A stretch of 64,000 nt of DNA from Polytrichum commune (lineage: Eukaryota > Streptophyta > Polytrichopsida > Polytrichales > Polytrichaceae). Numbering within the stretch: the stretch's first letter is position 1; each line of letters begins with the position of its first letter. The stretch spans positions 20,912,527 to 20,976,526 of the forward strand of contig OX485808.1 of assembly GCA_950295325.1 (NCBI GenBank). Direction: 5' to 3'. The notes under the pieces are model-generated. The model did not search any database. It saw only the letters and a list, made by a program, of their open reading frames with translations, and was not told where the DNA came from. The position numbers and the translations under genes are program-made. Shown here in pieces: positions 23,597 to 32,808 of the stretch.

Positions 23597-26500
23597 ATGG
23601 CCTCGGCCTACCGGCCTCGCCACATAAATAACACATACCACTTCATAAAAAATTGGAAACCTAACTCAGTAACAAACCCACTACCTACAAACAATGCAAC
23701 GTCACACTTCTCACCCGAACTAGTAGAAAAAACCACTCCCGCTATGCCTAACCTCTTTTCCACAACCAAATTCACATGTTTGAAATATCTTAAAATAAAT
23801 ATGAGAAAACCAAAAACACTTCAATTCTACGGATATTACTTCATTGACATACTAGATCTACTAAAATGCGGAGATATTGAACTTAACCCGGGACCAATGC
23901 CTGATATTCTACGAACACACCCTATTACACACAAAAAAAGAGCCAACACGTATTTTATCCCAAATACTATAAAACTACAACCTGAATACCAACACCTAGC
24001 AAATACATTCGCCCCTATCCTAAAACACACACACCGACTACACCTCCAAGCAATCACCACATACCCACATCTACACCATTATACCCAAACACAAAACCAG
24101 TCGCCACCAACCCATATGCTATACGCCCTAATTATTACCATCCACCCCGCAATGGACATATGCAATAACATGCTAGCCCAACCCCAAAACTACCACTTTA
24201 ATAACATATGGACCAACACGTTAATCATTAGGCTAGCTAACCTCACCAACCCCCCTGAGCGACACATACTGACACCGCACCCCTACACAACATTCATAGA
24301 AAACAATCAACATATAATACTCCCTCAAAACTCAATACACACAAAAATATACGAATTCATCCACAACCAAGTAACCACACCCACATCAACCACCCTCAAG
24401 AAAGAATTCCCTTTCCTCCCAAACCAGTTGATAACCGAAACACTTAGATGTTTAGAAAACATCAGCGAATACTCACACCCACCCCCACTCCCAGCCGCTC
24501 CTACACCAATCACAAGAATAAACACCAACACCGAATATGAAACAATCATAATAACTTGGAATGCGTCATCACTCAACACATCATTACCAAACTTACAAAG
24601 CTTAATAAACAACTCTCTAAACAACACAGCAATCATACACATCCAAGAAACCAAACTTACTGCAAACAAATCTACGAAATATATACAAAATCTATTCCCG
24701 GAATTCAAACTCATTTTCAACAACACACACGCATTCACAAGGTGCATCCAACAAATGATGTCTTATACCCCCGGAAGAGGTGGCCTACTTACACTTATCC
24801 ATCATAAATATGCATTCCCAGGGAATGTCACCAAAATCCCCACACCAGCAAACATCTCTCCATATCTACAAATAATAAAAATAAATAACCACCCACTAAT
24901 ACATTGGCTAATCATACACATGTATATGCCCACGCACTTAGAAGACACATGTCTTATCCCACACCTTAAGAATGAAATCACTAACCAAATCACTATACAC
25001 CCTAATCACATATACACACTATGCGGAGACTTTAACAGAGATATTGCACTCAGGGGCAGACAAAATAACAACACTAACACCCCCCCACAAGAAGAAGACT
25101 TCCAATGGAAAAACTTCACCACATCTCTCAACTTAGAATATATTCAAACCAACACTAGTATCTCCAGACAAGGTGGATACAACTACACATCAAGAAGCCT
25201 AATAGATGGTTTCTATATTCACTTCCCAGACAACAACAAATTTACCTTCACTACAAACACAAACATGAATCTAAATTCAGATCACTATCCAGTCACATTA
25301 CACATCCCACACAACACACTTATAGCCAGACCCCCACCCCCTACAAACACCTCACCAACTAGAATATTGAACCCGATACCACCTGAAAACCTAGAAAAAT
25401 TCAACATAACATTCTTTGAAGAAAACTCCATCCAACTTAAAATACTTACCACACTCTTAGAAAACCACCAACACTTAACATCTGATCAATGGCAAGTTAC
25501 ATGTACATCACTGGACTACATTATAAACAAAATCTCAGAAACAATTGAAAAAACCTGCAAAGCAGATCCACTACCCAACCTTGCAACCAGAACATCGCAA
25601 CAAGGTGGTTTTCTACCACGTAAACTAGCTAGAGAATGGAAAAGGCACCTCAACACATATCACCTCATCAGGAAAGCCATTTACATAGCACAACATGACC
25701 CACGCTGGCAAGTGCACCCCATCCTAAACGATATCCGAAACCACCAACACGTCAGCATTCCGCACCCACCCGCTACAGCAGCATCCCTTGATGAATGGAT
25801 TAACACAATAGCAGCCATCGCAAAAATTGCAAATAAAGAAGCCAGAAAAATCACCACAAAATATACTAGAGACTGCATTCTAAAAGCCGTATCGAAATAC
25901 CGCCAAATGTATGAAAAAAACCCCAAGAAAATAAACCGAAAAGTCTTCAAAAACACTGAAACCTCACCTCTTGACTCCATCATTGATAGACAAAACAACA
26001 TATTAACCAACCCTGTAGACATTGCATCAGAGATTTACGCACAACAATCCATCAGTAACCGCCCAACAGTCCCCACATGCCACCATCAAAATACACATCC
26101 ACTACACTGTACATGTGGAGTCAGACAATACCCATGGCACGACTTAGAAGGATACATAATTGACAAACGAGGCGAACCCCAAATCCCCTTACACACATAT
26201 TTTGATCAAGAAACCTACGACTTCTGTCTTAAAAACCTAAGTAATAACAAAGCTTCAGGCCCAGACAAAATTTCCAACTCAATCCTAAAAAATATGCCTC
26301 CGCGCTTTCACAAATTACTTTTCCTATTCTTTAAGCACTGCTATAAACAAAAACAAATTCCCGCATCATGGAAAACTAGCCTAACAGTTTTATTATATAA
26401 AAAATGTAACCCATCACAACTAACAAATCACAGACCTATTGCACTAGCTAACACCATATATAAACTTTACACAAGTACACTAACATCTATCCTATCAGCA

Positions 26501-27775
26501 TACGGAGAAAGATACCAAATACTACACGATAGCCAAGAAGGGTTCAGAGCAGAAAGAAACACCTCCAGACAAATCCAAATACTAATTGCAGTGCTTGAAG
26601 ACGCAAGACTCACAAACCAAGATATATACATTTTTTACATTGACTTCAAAAACGCCTTTGGCTCCATTGACCACGCCAGACTCTTAGCCATAATGAAAGA
26701 CTTGGGTTACCCCAATGACTCAATAAACCTCATAGAAAATATATACTCACAATCTTCAACCATATTCACTGGCGAACACTTCGGAAAAATCCTACCAATC
26801 CACATTCAAAGAGGTACAATACAAGGCGATACCCTTAGCCCATACTTATTCATTATATTTCTAGAACCCCTACTCAGATGGCTACAACAAGGAAACAATG
26901 GATATACTTTCGGTACGTCCAGAGTTAAAATCTCATCAGCTGCATATGCAGACGACCTTGCAGCAATCGCCAACAAACTAGAGACACTACAAACACAATT
27001 AAATAAACTAGGCAAATTCTGCGAATGGGCAAGAATGGACCTAGGAATACCAAAATGCGCAGTAACTGGATGCCCAAATAAATCTAAACTTAACCCCACA
27101 ACCTTCAAGGCCCTAATCCAATCCATCAACATAAACTATAGAAACCAACCTATACCAGTCCTAAACCAACACGAACCCTATACATACCTAGGAATAAATC
27201 TCGCACTATCACTTAAGTGGAAAACACAAATAAATACCACTACAGCTAAAGTAATCAAACAATGTCAAGCCCTCGTAGTATGCCCAGCTACTATGAAACA
27301 AAAAATCAACATGGCTGATACAGTCATACGCGCTGGAATAGCATATAGCTTTTATGCAGTACCATACTCCATACCAGCCATAAAAAAACTTGACAAAAAA
27401 ATCATCGCACTCCATAAAACAATATGCGGAATACCCAAATGCACATCTAATATTACTACACAACTCCCCCACAACATATTTGGAATTGAAGCATTTTCAC
27501 TACAAAATGCCTACCTACGGTGTATTGGAGAGCAACTACAAAACGCCCTTAACGATAAAGGCCGAATTGGCAAAATTTATACCGGCCTAACGCAATTTAT
27601 ACTTGCCAAATACGGAGGTTCTAAAGAAATTACCCGTATTAAATACTACCATTGTGTTAGATCACCTATTACTAGAACATTATTTCTGCTCAAGCATGAT
27701 GCAGGAGTCCACCTTAAAAATACAATAAACAACTTCCTCCTACACCCATCCCCACTTAAAAACGCGTGGATGTAA
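23597..27775 (+). CDS. LINE ORF2, 5' part: 2A-like leader, APE endonuclease, reverse transcriptase
   Basis: 1392 residues from the MASAYRPRH start. The frame is open upstream to 23480 but without an ATG. Residues 93-100 are DIELNPGP, the 2A ribosome-skipping signature. An APE-type endonuclease spans about 315-570, with N322 (TWN), E351 (QETK), D478/N480 (GDFNRD) and D562/H563 (SDH) all kept. The reverse transcriptase spans about 860-1160, with NKASGPD, RPIALANTIYK, D1016 (YIDFKNAFGS), GTIQGDTLSPY and Y1117-A-D-D. Together they nick target DNA and prime cDNA synthesis. The frame stops at TAA 27773-27775, but homologous-looking sequence continues in the same frame beyond it. I therefore read the stop as a nonsense mutation in a once longer ORF2 reaching 30925. 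Codon use is extremely A/C-rich. Confidence 0.93.
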   Translation: MASAYRPRHINNTYHFIKNWKPNSVTNPLPTNNATSHFSPELVEKTTPAMPNLFSTTKFTCLKYLKINMRKPKTLQFYGYYFIDILDLLKCGDIELNPGPMPDILRTHPITHKKRANTYFIPNTIKLQPEYQHLANTFAPILKHTHRLHLQAITTYPHLHHYTQTQNQSPPTHMLYALIITIHPAMDICNNMLAQPQNYHFNNIWTNTLIIRLANLTNPPERHILTPHPYTTFIENNQHIILPQNSIHTKIYEFIHNQVTTPTSTTLKKEFPFLPNQLITETLRCLENISEYSHPPPLPAAPTPITRINTNTEYETIIITWNASSLNTSLPNLQSLINNSLNNTAIIHIQETKLTANKSTKYIQNLFPEFKLIFNNTHAFTRCIQQMMSYTPGRGGLLTLIHHKYAFPGNVTKIPTPANISPYLQIIKINNHPLIHWLIIHMYMPTHLEDTCLIPHLKNEITNQITIHPNHIYTLCGDFNRDIALRGRQNNNTNTPPQEEDFQWKNFTTSLNLEYIQTNTSISRQGGYNYTSRSLIDGFYIHFPDNNKFTFTTNTNMNLNSDHYPVTLHIPHNTLIARPPPPTNTSPTRILNPIPPENLEKFNITFFEENSIQLKILTTLLENHQHLTSDQWQVTCTSLDYIINKISETIEKTCKADPLPNLATRTSQQGGFLPRKLAREWKRHLNTYHLIRKAIYIAQHDPRWQVHPILNDIRNHQHVSIPHPPATAASLDEWINTIAAIAKIANKEARKITTKYTRDCILKAVSKYRQMYEKNPKKINRKVFKNTETSPLDSIIDRQNNILTNPVDIASEIYAQQSISNRPTVPTCHHQNTHPLHCTCGVRQYPWHDLEGYIIDKRGEPQIPLHTYFDQETYDFCLKNLSNNKASGPDKISNSILKNMPPRFHKLLFLFFKHCYKQKQIPASWKTSLTVLLYKKCNPSQLTNHRPIALANTIYKLYTSTLTSILSAYGERYQILHDSQEGFRAERNTSRQIQILIAVLEDARLTNQDIYIFYIDFKNAFGSIDHARLLAIMKDLGYPNDSINLIENIYSQSSTIFTGEHFGKILPIHIQRGTIQGDTLSPYLFIIFLEPLLRWLQQGNNGYTFGTSRVKISSAAYADDLAAIANKLETLQTQLNKLGKFCEWARMDLGIPKCAVTGCPNKSKLNPTTFKALIQSININYRNQPIPVLNQHEPYTYLGINLALSLKWKTQINTTTAKVIKQCQALVVCPATMKQKINMADTVIRAGIAYSFYAVPYSIPAIKKLDKKIIALHKTICGIPKCTSNITTQLPHNIFGIEAFSLQNAYLRCIGEQLQNALNDKGRIGKIYTGLTQFILAKYGGSKEITRIKYYHCVRSPITRTLFLLKHDAGVHLKNTINNFLLHPSPLKNAWM
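23873..23896 (+). other. 2A-like ribosome-skipping motif
   Basis: Codes for DIELNPGP at residues 93-100 of ORF2, preceded by the hydrophobic stretch FIDILDLLKCG. This fits the 2A consensus D-V/I-E-x-N-P-G-P, where the Gly-Pro bond is not formed and translation resumes at Pro. 2A-like motifs are known in some trypanosome and animal LINEs. Here it would release a leader of about 99 residues from the enzyme part. Confidence 0.85.
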
Positions 27776-28161
27776 GAAGCACAAATGCTACAGGGTCTAA
27801 ATCCCAACACCTCACTTAAGCTATTACACAAATTGCTCATACATAATATAACAACACTAGACCAAATTACCATGCCTAATGGCACCACACTAATGGCACC
27901 ACACTAATGAACCTAGATAAATTCAAAATCTACCACTCCACCCCTTCCAAACTCATCCAAAGTGCACTAAACATCGCTAATCAACTATTTTGCCAACCTC
28001 TCTGTAATCCCGAATGCCCCCTACCATGCCAACGACACCATCCATCCAGATCCCTCAAAGACAAATATATACTAAGACACCACAACATTCTACCTCACCT
28101 ACCGACTCCCCCCAAATCCTCCCATCACCCCTCTACCCCCTCCCCCCAACAACATACTTAA
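27776..28161 (+). pseudogene. Lesion zone inside LINE ORF2
   Basis: After the stop at 27773-27775 the same frame stays open up to a perfect 14-bp tandem duplication of TAATGGCACCACAC (27878-27891 and 27892-27905). The duplication throws reading into the frame used by 27907-28161. That segment contains a Cys/His cluster (FCQPLCNPECPLPCQRHH). Reading must return to the original frame between 28076 (after the last stop in that frame) and 28161. The C-rich run around 28136-28147 is the likely place for a one-base insertion. The net changes of +14 and +1 add up to a multiple of three, which supports a single ancestral ORF2. Confidence 0.75.
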
Positions 28162-30925
28162 GGACCCCCGACAATATCCCATATACAAAATACTTGATCA
28201 CAAACAAAAACAATCTACCGACCATAATGGAATAAAAAGAACAGTTACGTCATACTTATGTCAATGGACTACAATAAATAACCACACATACAACAAATGG
28301 CAAACCCCAAGGGACCTATACCCCTATTGTGATGCCAACACATGCAACCACAATACCACCCTACTTACCTACTACTACACGGAAAGACAACACAAACACT
28401 TCTCAAACATTATTAATGCCTACTTCTCCACCGAACAACAAAGAGACACGAGATATGTCATACCTACCACAATAATCCCACTAGCACATATCTCTATTAA
28501 TGAGTGTAACCCAGAAAATGACATCGAAACCAACTCCGATACTATCCAAATACAATTCGACGTCGCTCACATATACGAAGATAATGGTAGGCACCTCATC
28601 ACCATCCCGAAAACCAGACTAATGTGGTTATGGAAACAATACCAATTGGCAAAAAACACCACACATGGTCTAGAACCGCCCACCCAATCTTTCGAAACCG
28701 AAATGGTTTGGCTATATCAAAGATACAAATACCGAATCCCGAAAAATGGCCCACTCAAACGTGCCCAATACACAATACCAACCCCAATATTAGATCTCCT
28801 AATAACCACATTCAATATCAACCAGTCATACTTCTCATCCCCAGTGACATGCCCCACGCAACTCACCCAATTCTACTCGCCATTCTCACGGGACATAATA
28901 TTTGGATCCTTAGGGAAAGCATTCGACCACAAATGGCAAGGAACAGGATGCGCTCACCCCCACAACGCAACAGACTTACAACAAGCCATTCACTGGGCTC
29001 GCATGGCGGCCCAAAATGATCCATATACAATCACTATACTTATATCTCCGGATACCGACTGGTACAAAAACCCAAACCCGCACATAGGTCCATTCTTGGA
29101 CACACACATCATTGCCCAATTTGCAGCCGATACGATTGCATATGAAGAACCCACAATACCTCCCGAACTCAATATTACAAGAAAAGAACCGTCTACCCTA
29201 CAAATATTTTGTATCCACCACCAAAACAATAATATAGGCACCTATGAACAAATGAAATTACTAAAGGACATAGCAGACAATATCCAAATATTACAAAGCC
29301 ACACCCAAATTGCACCACCCGCCCCTTCAAACATCACAGTGAACTCTAGTAAAAAATGGTCTAAATCAAATTACCCAAAGATACCCCCAAACAATAACAC
29401 CCCCACCCCACAACTCCCAAACTACCAAACGAACCTACCACTAAAATTCCACCCCCAATTCAGCTACTACACTGATGGCTCCTTTATGAAACCCAAAGAA
29501 ATAGCCCCTGGGGAATGGAGAAGAGAAAGAGTTGGATACGGTATCTACAGCCCCAAAGGGCTAAACATCGCCAATAGATTACATGGACATCAAAACATAT
29601 TACGAGCAGAAATGATTGCTATACACGAAACACTAAGCATCATCAACACACAATATCCCAACGAACCCGCATTCATATTCACAGACAGTCTAAATGTATT
29701 ATACCTACTTAACACTCAAATTAAACACCCCACACTTCATAATAGTCACCCAGACCAAACCACACTAGCCTCCATGGTAAAAACTCTTCAAAAAAGGACA
29801 CAACCAATTACACTATACAAAGTTAGAGCACACGTCAACATTGACGGCAATGAAAAAGCAGACAAACTAGCAAAAGAAGGATTAGAATTAGAGCACAGAA
29901 TTGCCGCCCACCCATACGAACATGCCCACGCCACCCCTTACTATTACCAAAAAGACGTATGGGCCTCGATGGAAGACGTTCCGGACAAAGGCCCAGTTAG
30001 ATTCTTAGAAAAACAAATTAAAAAATATGATAGGGAAAAGAACCTAGCAATCATGGCCACACAAACCTCCAACACCTGTAAATGGACAGAAAACATAGAG
30101 ATAGACAACGAGTTGTCGAACGAGTTCTGGACAGATCCCGCTATCACCGACAAACAAAAATCATGCCTCATCAAATTCCGCACAGGAACCTACATGGGGA
30201 ATGCGAGAAAACAAATGTTTTTTGGCCACCAAAGATTTCCCACTATCACGTGCCCCATATGCAACTCAAATGAACCAGATACATGGATACATGTATTACT
30301 TACATGTAAACACCAACATATACACTCACTTAGAGTTAAAAGACATAACAAAGCAGTCGGAGAAATTAAGAAGCTCCTAATCTCATCAGAAAAATCCCGA
30401 TGCTTTACTCTCATGAATGCTGGCACCTTCAATAACAACCCCCAAGAAAACACAGTCCCCAATTGGCTACTCCCCTGCACATGTAGTACACAAAGATGTC
30501 ACTGCAACGCAAGATTTAGACCTGATATCCTCTGTGTTAAAGGACTACCCTATCAAAATGCCCCTCCCAGAGATGTCGACCCTAACCTTACCATACAATT
30601 CATTGAATTCACATACTGCAATGACAGATTCTCCCCAGAAGCAATTGAAGCAAAAAATAATAAATACAACTCACTAATTGCTAGCATTGCTTCCAAAGGA
30701 TGGAAAATCGAACCACTTATTGTTATCACTGCTGGTGCCAGAGCGATTGCCCACATCCCATCTATGAAAGCACTAGAGACCAACTTCAAAATACCTATGG
30801 CCACCATCAAAAATACTTTCAAAAATATTAACACCATTGCAATACAATATGCTATGTCTATTCTCCTCCATAAAAGGAGAATTGAAAACCACCAACCACT
30901 CCCCCAAAATCCAGACCCCCCATAA
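28076..30925 (+). CDS. LINE ORF2, 3' part: RNase H, CCHC finger, putative restriction-like endonuclease
   Basis: The frame is open from 28076; the first ATG is at 28622 and numbering here is from it (767 residues). An RNase H domain spans about 280-420, with D285 (YTDGS), E330, D355 (FTDS), H404 and D414 (GNEKAD). A C-x2-C-x9-H-x4-C finger follows at C544, C547, H557 and C562. Downstream, RPDIL (P634, D635), then IEFTY (E662), then AKNNKY (K678/K681) and a hydrophobic strand EPLIVITAGARAIA resemble the PD-(D/E)xK nuclease of R2-type LINEs, which also sits after such a finger. If right, the element carries two endonuclease types, APE and RLE. This half is in the same frame as the 5' half of ORF2 and was probably part of one polyprotein. 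The nuclease call is by motif only. Confidence 0.85.
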   Translation, partial: DTTTFYLTYRLPPNPPITPLPPPPNNILKDPRQYPIYKILDHKQKQSTDHNGIKRTVTSYLCQWTTINNHTYNKWQTPRDLYPYCDANTCNHNTTLLTYYYTERQHKHFSNIINAYFSTEQQRDTRYVIPTTIIPLAHISINECNPENDIETNSDTIQIQFDVAHIYEDNGRHLITIPKTRLMWLWKQYQLAKNTTHGLEPPTQSFETEMVWLYQRYKYRIPKNGPLKRAQYTIPTPILDLLITTFNINQSYFSSPVTCPTQLTQFYSPFSRDIIFGSLGKAFDHKWQGTGCAHPHNATDLQQAIHWARMAAQNDPYTITILISPDTDWYKNPNPHIGPFLDTHIIAQFAADTIAYEEPTIPPELNITRKEPSTLQIFCIHHQNNNIGTYEQMKLLKDIADNIQILQSHTQIAPPAPSNITVNSSKKWSKSNYPKIPPNNNTPTPQLPNYQTNLPLKFHPQFSYYTDGSFMKPKEIAPGEWRRERVGYGIYSPKGLNIANRLHGHQNILRAEMIAIHETLSIINTQYPNEPAFIFTDSLNVLYLLNTQIKHPTLHNSHPDQTTLASMVKTLQKRTQPITLYKVRAHVNIDGNEKADKLAKEGLELEHRIAAHPYEHAHATPYYYQKDVWASMEDVPDKGPVRFLEKQIKKYDREKNLAIMATQTSNTCKWTENIEIDNELSNEFWTDPAITDKQKSCLIKFRTGTYMGNARKQMFFGHQRFPTITCPICNSNEPDTWIHVLLTCKHQHIHSLRVKRHNKAVGEIKKLLISSEKSRCFTLMNAGTFNNNPQENTVPNWLLPCTCSTQRCHCNARFRPDILCVKGLPYQNAPPRDVDPNLTIQFIEFTYCNDRFSPEAIEAKNNKYNSLIASIASKGWKIEPLIVITAGARAIAHIPSMKALETNFKIPMATIKNTFKNINTIAIQYAMSILLHKRRIENHQPLPQNPDPP

Positions 30926-31140
30926 CTCAGAACTTAAAAGTTAGGGTAAGGGGCAAAGGGTATTATATTAGGCGTAGGTTACTTTACTGGTTTCTTGTGT
31001 CTAAAGTGTCTACTCTCGAAAGGGGGGAGTAGATCTTCTCCTTCATACCTCTGTCCTGTGGGCTTGGGATTGAAGGTAGATCGAACAGACACTTAATTCA
31101 CGTCGGTCTCCTTCGGAGACCGAAGTTGTTATTATTATTA
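30926..31140 (+). other. LINE 3' region with terminal hairpin and TTA tail
   Basis: From 31008 (TGTCTACTCTCGAAAGG) onward this sequence is shared with the truncated copy at 14059 and with the SINE tail at 6668. A perfect hairpin (CGGTCTCC, loop TTC, GGAGACCG) lies at 31104-31122, followed by AAGTTG and a TTATTATTATTATTA tail that abuts the right target duplication. Such a hairpin is the expected recognition site for the LINE's reverse transcriptase. Confidence 0.88.
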
Positions 31141-31153
31141 TTACCAAGCTGGA
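31141..31153 (+). repeat. LINE target-site duplication, right copy
   Basis: TTACCAAGCTGGA, identical to 17337-17349. Confidence 0.95.
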
Positions 31154-32157
31154 GGGTGTCTAGTAAAAACTTGCTTTCCATAGGTTTGTAGTCGATTTAT
31201 CCCAATTGGATGGGTCTAGAGGAAACTAGGGTCTCTTAAGCTAAATTGGGAATTGAATTATCCTAAGAAAATATTATTGTGTTATAATCTTGTTGATTGC
31301 ATTTCCACTGTAGGCAAGGATGGTTGGGTGCAACTCAAAGAGCAAGGCATCTAATCCAAGGGAGGGTAGCCAAAAATATGCTAGAAAATGTAGTGTAATA
31401 AAAGATAGGGTTCATTTAGAGTTTCAAAGTATTAGAAAATATTAGAAAATACAAGGTATTGAAATTTTCACTTTGATAGTACAATATGCTTATTCCAAAA
31501 ACACTTGTCAAATGTGCCCAAAACTATGTGCATTACATTGTAGCCTCCTTGAAAATACACCATTCTCATCCGAGATGACCCTAATCTATTGGATGATAGT
31601 GCAGAGATACCCAAATCAAACAGAGTGGTTGGCGGTTCGATTCTTCACTGTGAAATCGTCTCTCTACTTAACAGAAAACTAGCCAGGTGGTCAAAAAACA
31701 CCTCATGTGTTCCAACCAACCCCCCCCCCCCCCCCCAAAAAAAAACCCACACACACCATTCACACATGTAATTTATATTCCCAATGGAGTTTAACCCGTG
31801 CAATCAGTGTCTATACCCACAATAGGCCATTCAAACGTCAAGATCTCTAAGACTTGTAGTTTGTACATCTTAATTACATCTCAACAATTATCAAAAGAGA
31901 TGTGACACCTTCATCTTGGGTAGCTTGTATGCAAACTCGGGAAATGTTTACGGAGCGAAGGTCTAGACTAGTGTTGGTTGGGTATATAGGTGAATGCATG
32001 ATTTCATAATCAACATCAATAGCGGTACCTAGAAAAAACCTACTTGTGGGTATCAAAATCGTTATACCAATCAACTGTTGATATTCGGTGGGTCTGTCAA
32101 GGTGAGGGAAATTCAATATAATCCAAGTTATTGTTTAGGTCGATATCATTCTATGGG
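31154..32157. other. Gene-free stretch
   Basis: Continuation of the pre-insertion locus. 31300-31500 has phrases reminiscent of family D in reverse (GAAATTTTCACTTTGATA). A long C run lies at about 31719-31736 followed by A. No gene was recognised. Confidence 0.5.
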
Positions 32158-32808
32158 TTGGTTCACATAGGGTTCTAAGTCCCACTCATGTTAGCAAGTC
32201 CCAACATAGAGGTGCAGTCTCAGCTTTTGAGCCTCAAGAAACCCTTAGAATATGGTTAATTATCATGAAAGTCGAATCTTGATTATTTTATGCAAAATAG
32301 TCACAGAACCTCGGGGGGTTCACTGGCGAAAATCGTAGAACAACGTGCAATAAAAAATAGGGTCTAATATATTCATTGTAGATAAATTTTGTAAAAACTT
32401 ACATATAATATAGGGGGTTTTAAAATAATGAAAAAGGATTACATGTAAAATACCATCACACCTTTATTTTGAAAAATACCATACCCTATAATCTTTTCTG
32501 CAAGGTAAATAGCCCCCCAATAAATAGGTCCCGAACGCACGTGTATGCAAAATATAAGAGGGAGTGAACCCCCCGAGCACAGAACATGCGTTGAGAGATT
32601 GGTCTAGCTTTTTGCTCGACCCAACTCTCAACACAAGTCCCAAGCCTCACCTCCAAAAAGTGTTGCCATATACGCATCCATGTCATACTTGGGACTTAAG
32701 ACCTTGTGTGAAGTGGTAAGTCCCAACTTCCATGCTCTCAACGGTTGAGATTGCTCGGATGAACCTCAAGTGATTTGAGACTTAGGACTTGTGACCCGTG
32801 TGAACCGG
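32158..32808 (-). mobile_element. MITE of the GGCCGGTTCACACGGG family, copy 2, interrupted
   Basis: Inverted relative to the copy at 3817-4171. It ends CCCGTGTGAACCGG at 32808 and begins TTGGTTCACATAGGG at 32158. Shared interior phrases include CAACGGTTGAGATTGC, CTCAACACAAGTCCCA and ATGTCATACTTGGGACTTA. It is split by the hAT-type MITE at 32310-32577; removing that leaves about 375 bp. Confidence 0.87.
32310..32577. mobile_element. hAT-type MITE, copy 2, nested
   Basis: The 268-bp element has terminal inverted repeats CTCGGGGGGTTCACT and AGTGAACCCCCCGAG. It is flanked by a perfect 8-bp duplication, CACAGAAC, at 32302-32309 and 32578-32585. It is closely similar to 12608-12893 throughout (for example ATCGTAGAACAACGTGC and TTGAAAAATACCATACC), so both moved recently. 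It sits inside the older MITE at 32158-32808. Confidence 0.95.

Larger units (their letters stand above)
17350..31140 (+). mobile_element. Full-length ~13.8-kb LINE with dual endonucleases (RandI/Dualen-like)
   Basis: A single non-LTR retrotransposon bounded by a perfect 13-bp target-site duplication. In order it has a 5' region with tandem monomers (17350-19003), ORF1 (19004-20809), an A/C-rich repeat block (20810-23596) and ORF2. ORF2 holds a 2A-like motif, APE endonuclease and reverse transcriptase (23597-27775), then RNase H, a CCHC finger and a putative restriction-like endonuclease (28076-30925). A 3' region with a terminal hairpin and a TTATTATTATTATTA tail follows. Most LINEs are 4-8 kb, so this is unusually long. 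APE plus RNase H plus a C-terminal restriction-like nuclease is the arrangement known from RandI/Dualen elements of green algae; assignment to that clade is an inference. Mutations in ORF2 make this copy probably inactive, but the intact duplication and long open frames suggest a fairly recent insertion. Confidence 0.95.

Noticed and set aside
23836-27132. Several minus-strand open frames inside the LINE
   Set aside because: They are mirror frames of the A/C-biased ORF2 and show no domain of their own.
31630-31660. GGTTCGATTC resembling a polymerase III B box (tRNA or SINE)
   Set aside because: No A box at the right distance, no cloverleaf and no tail or target duplication.
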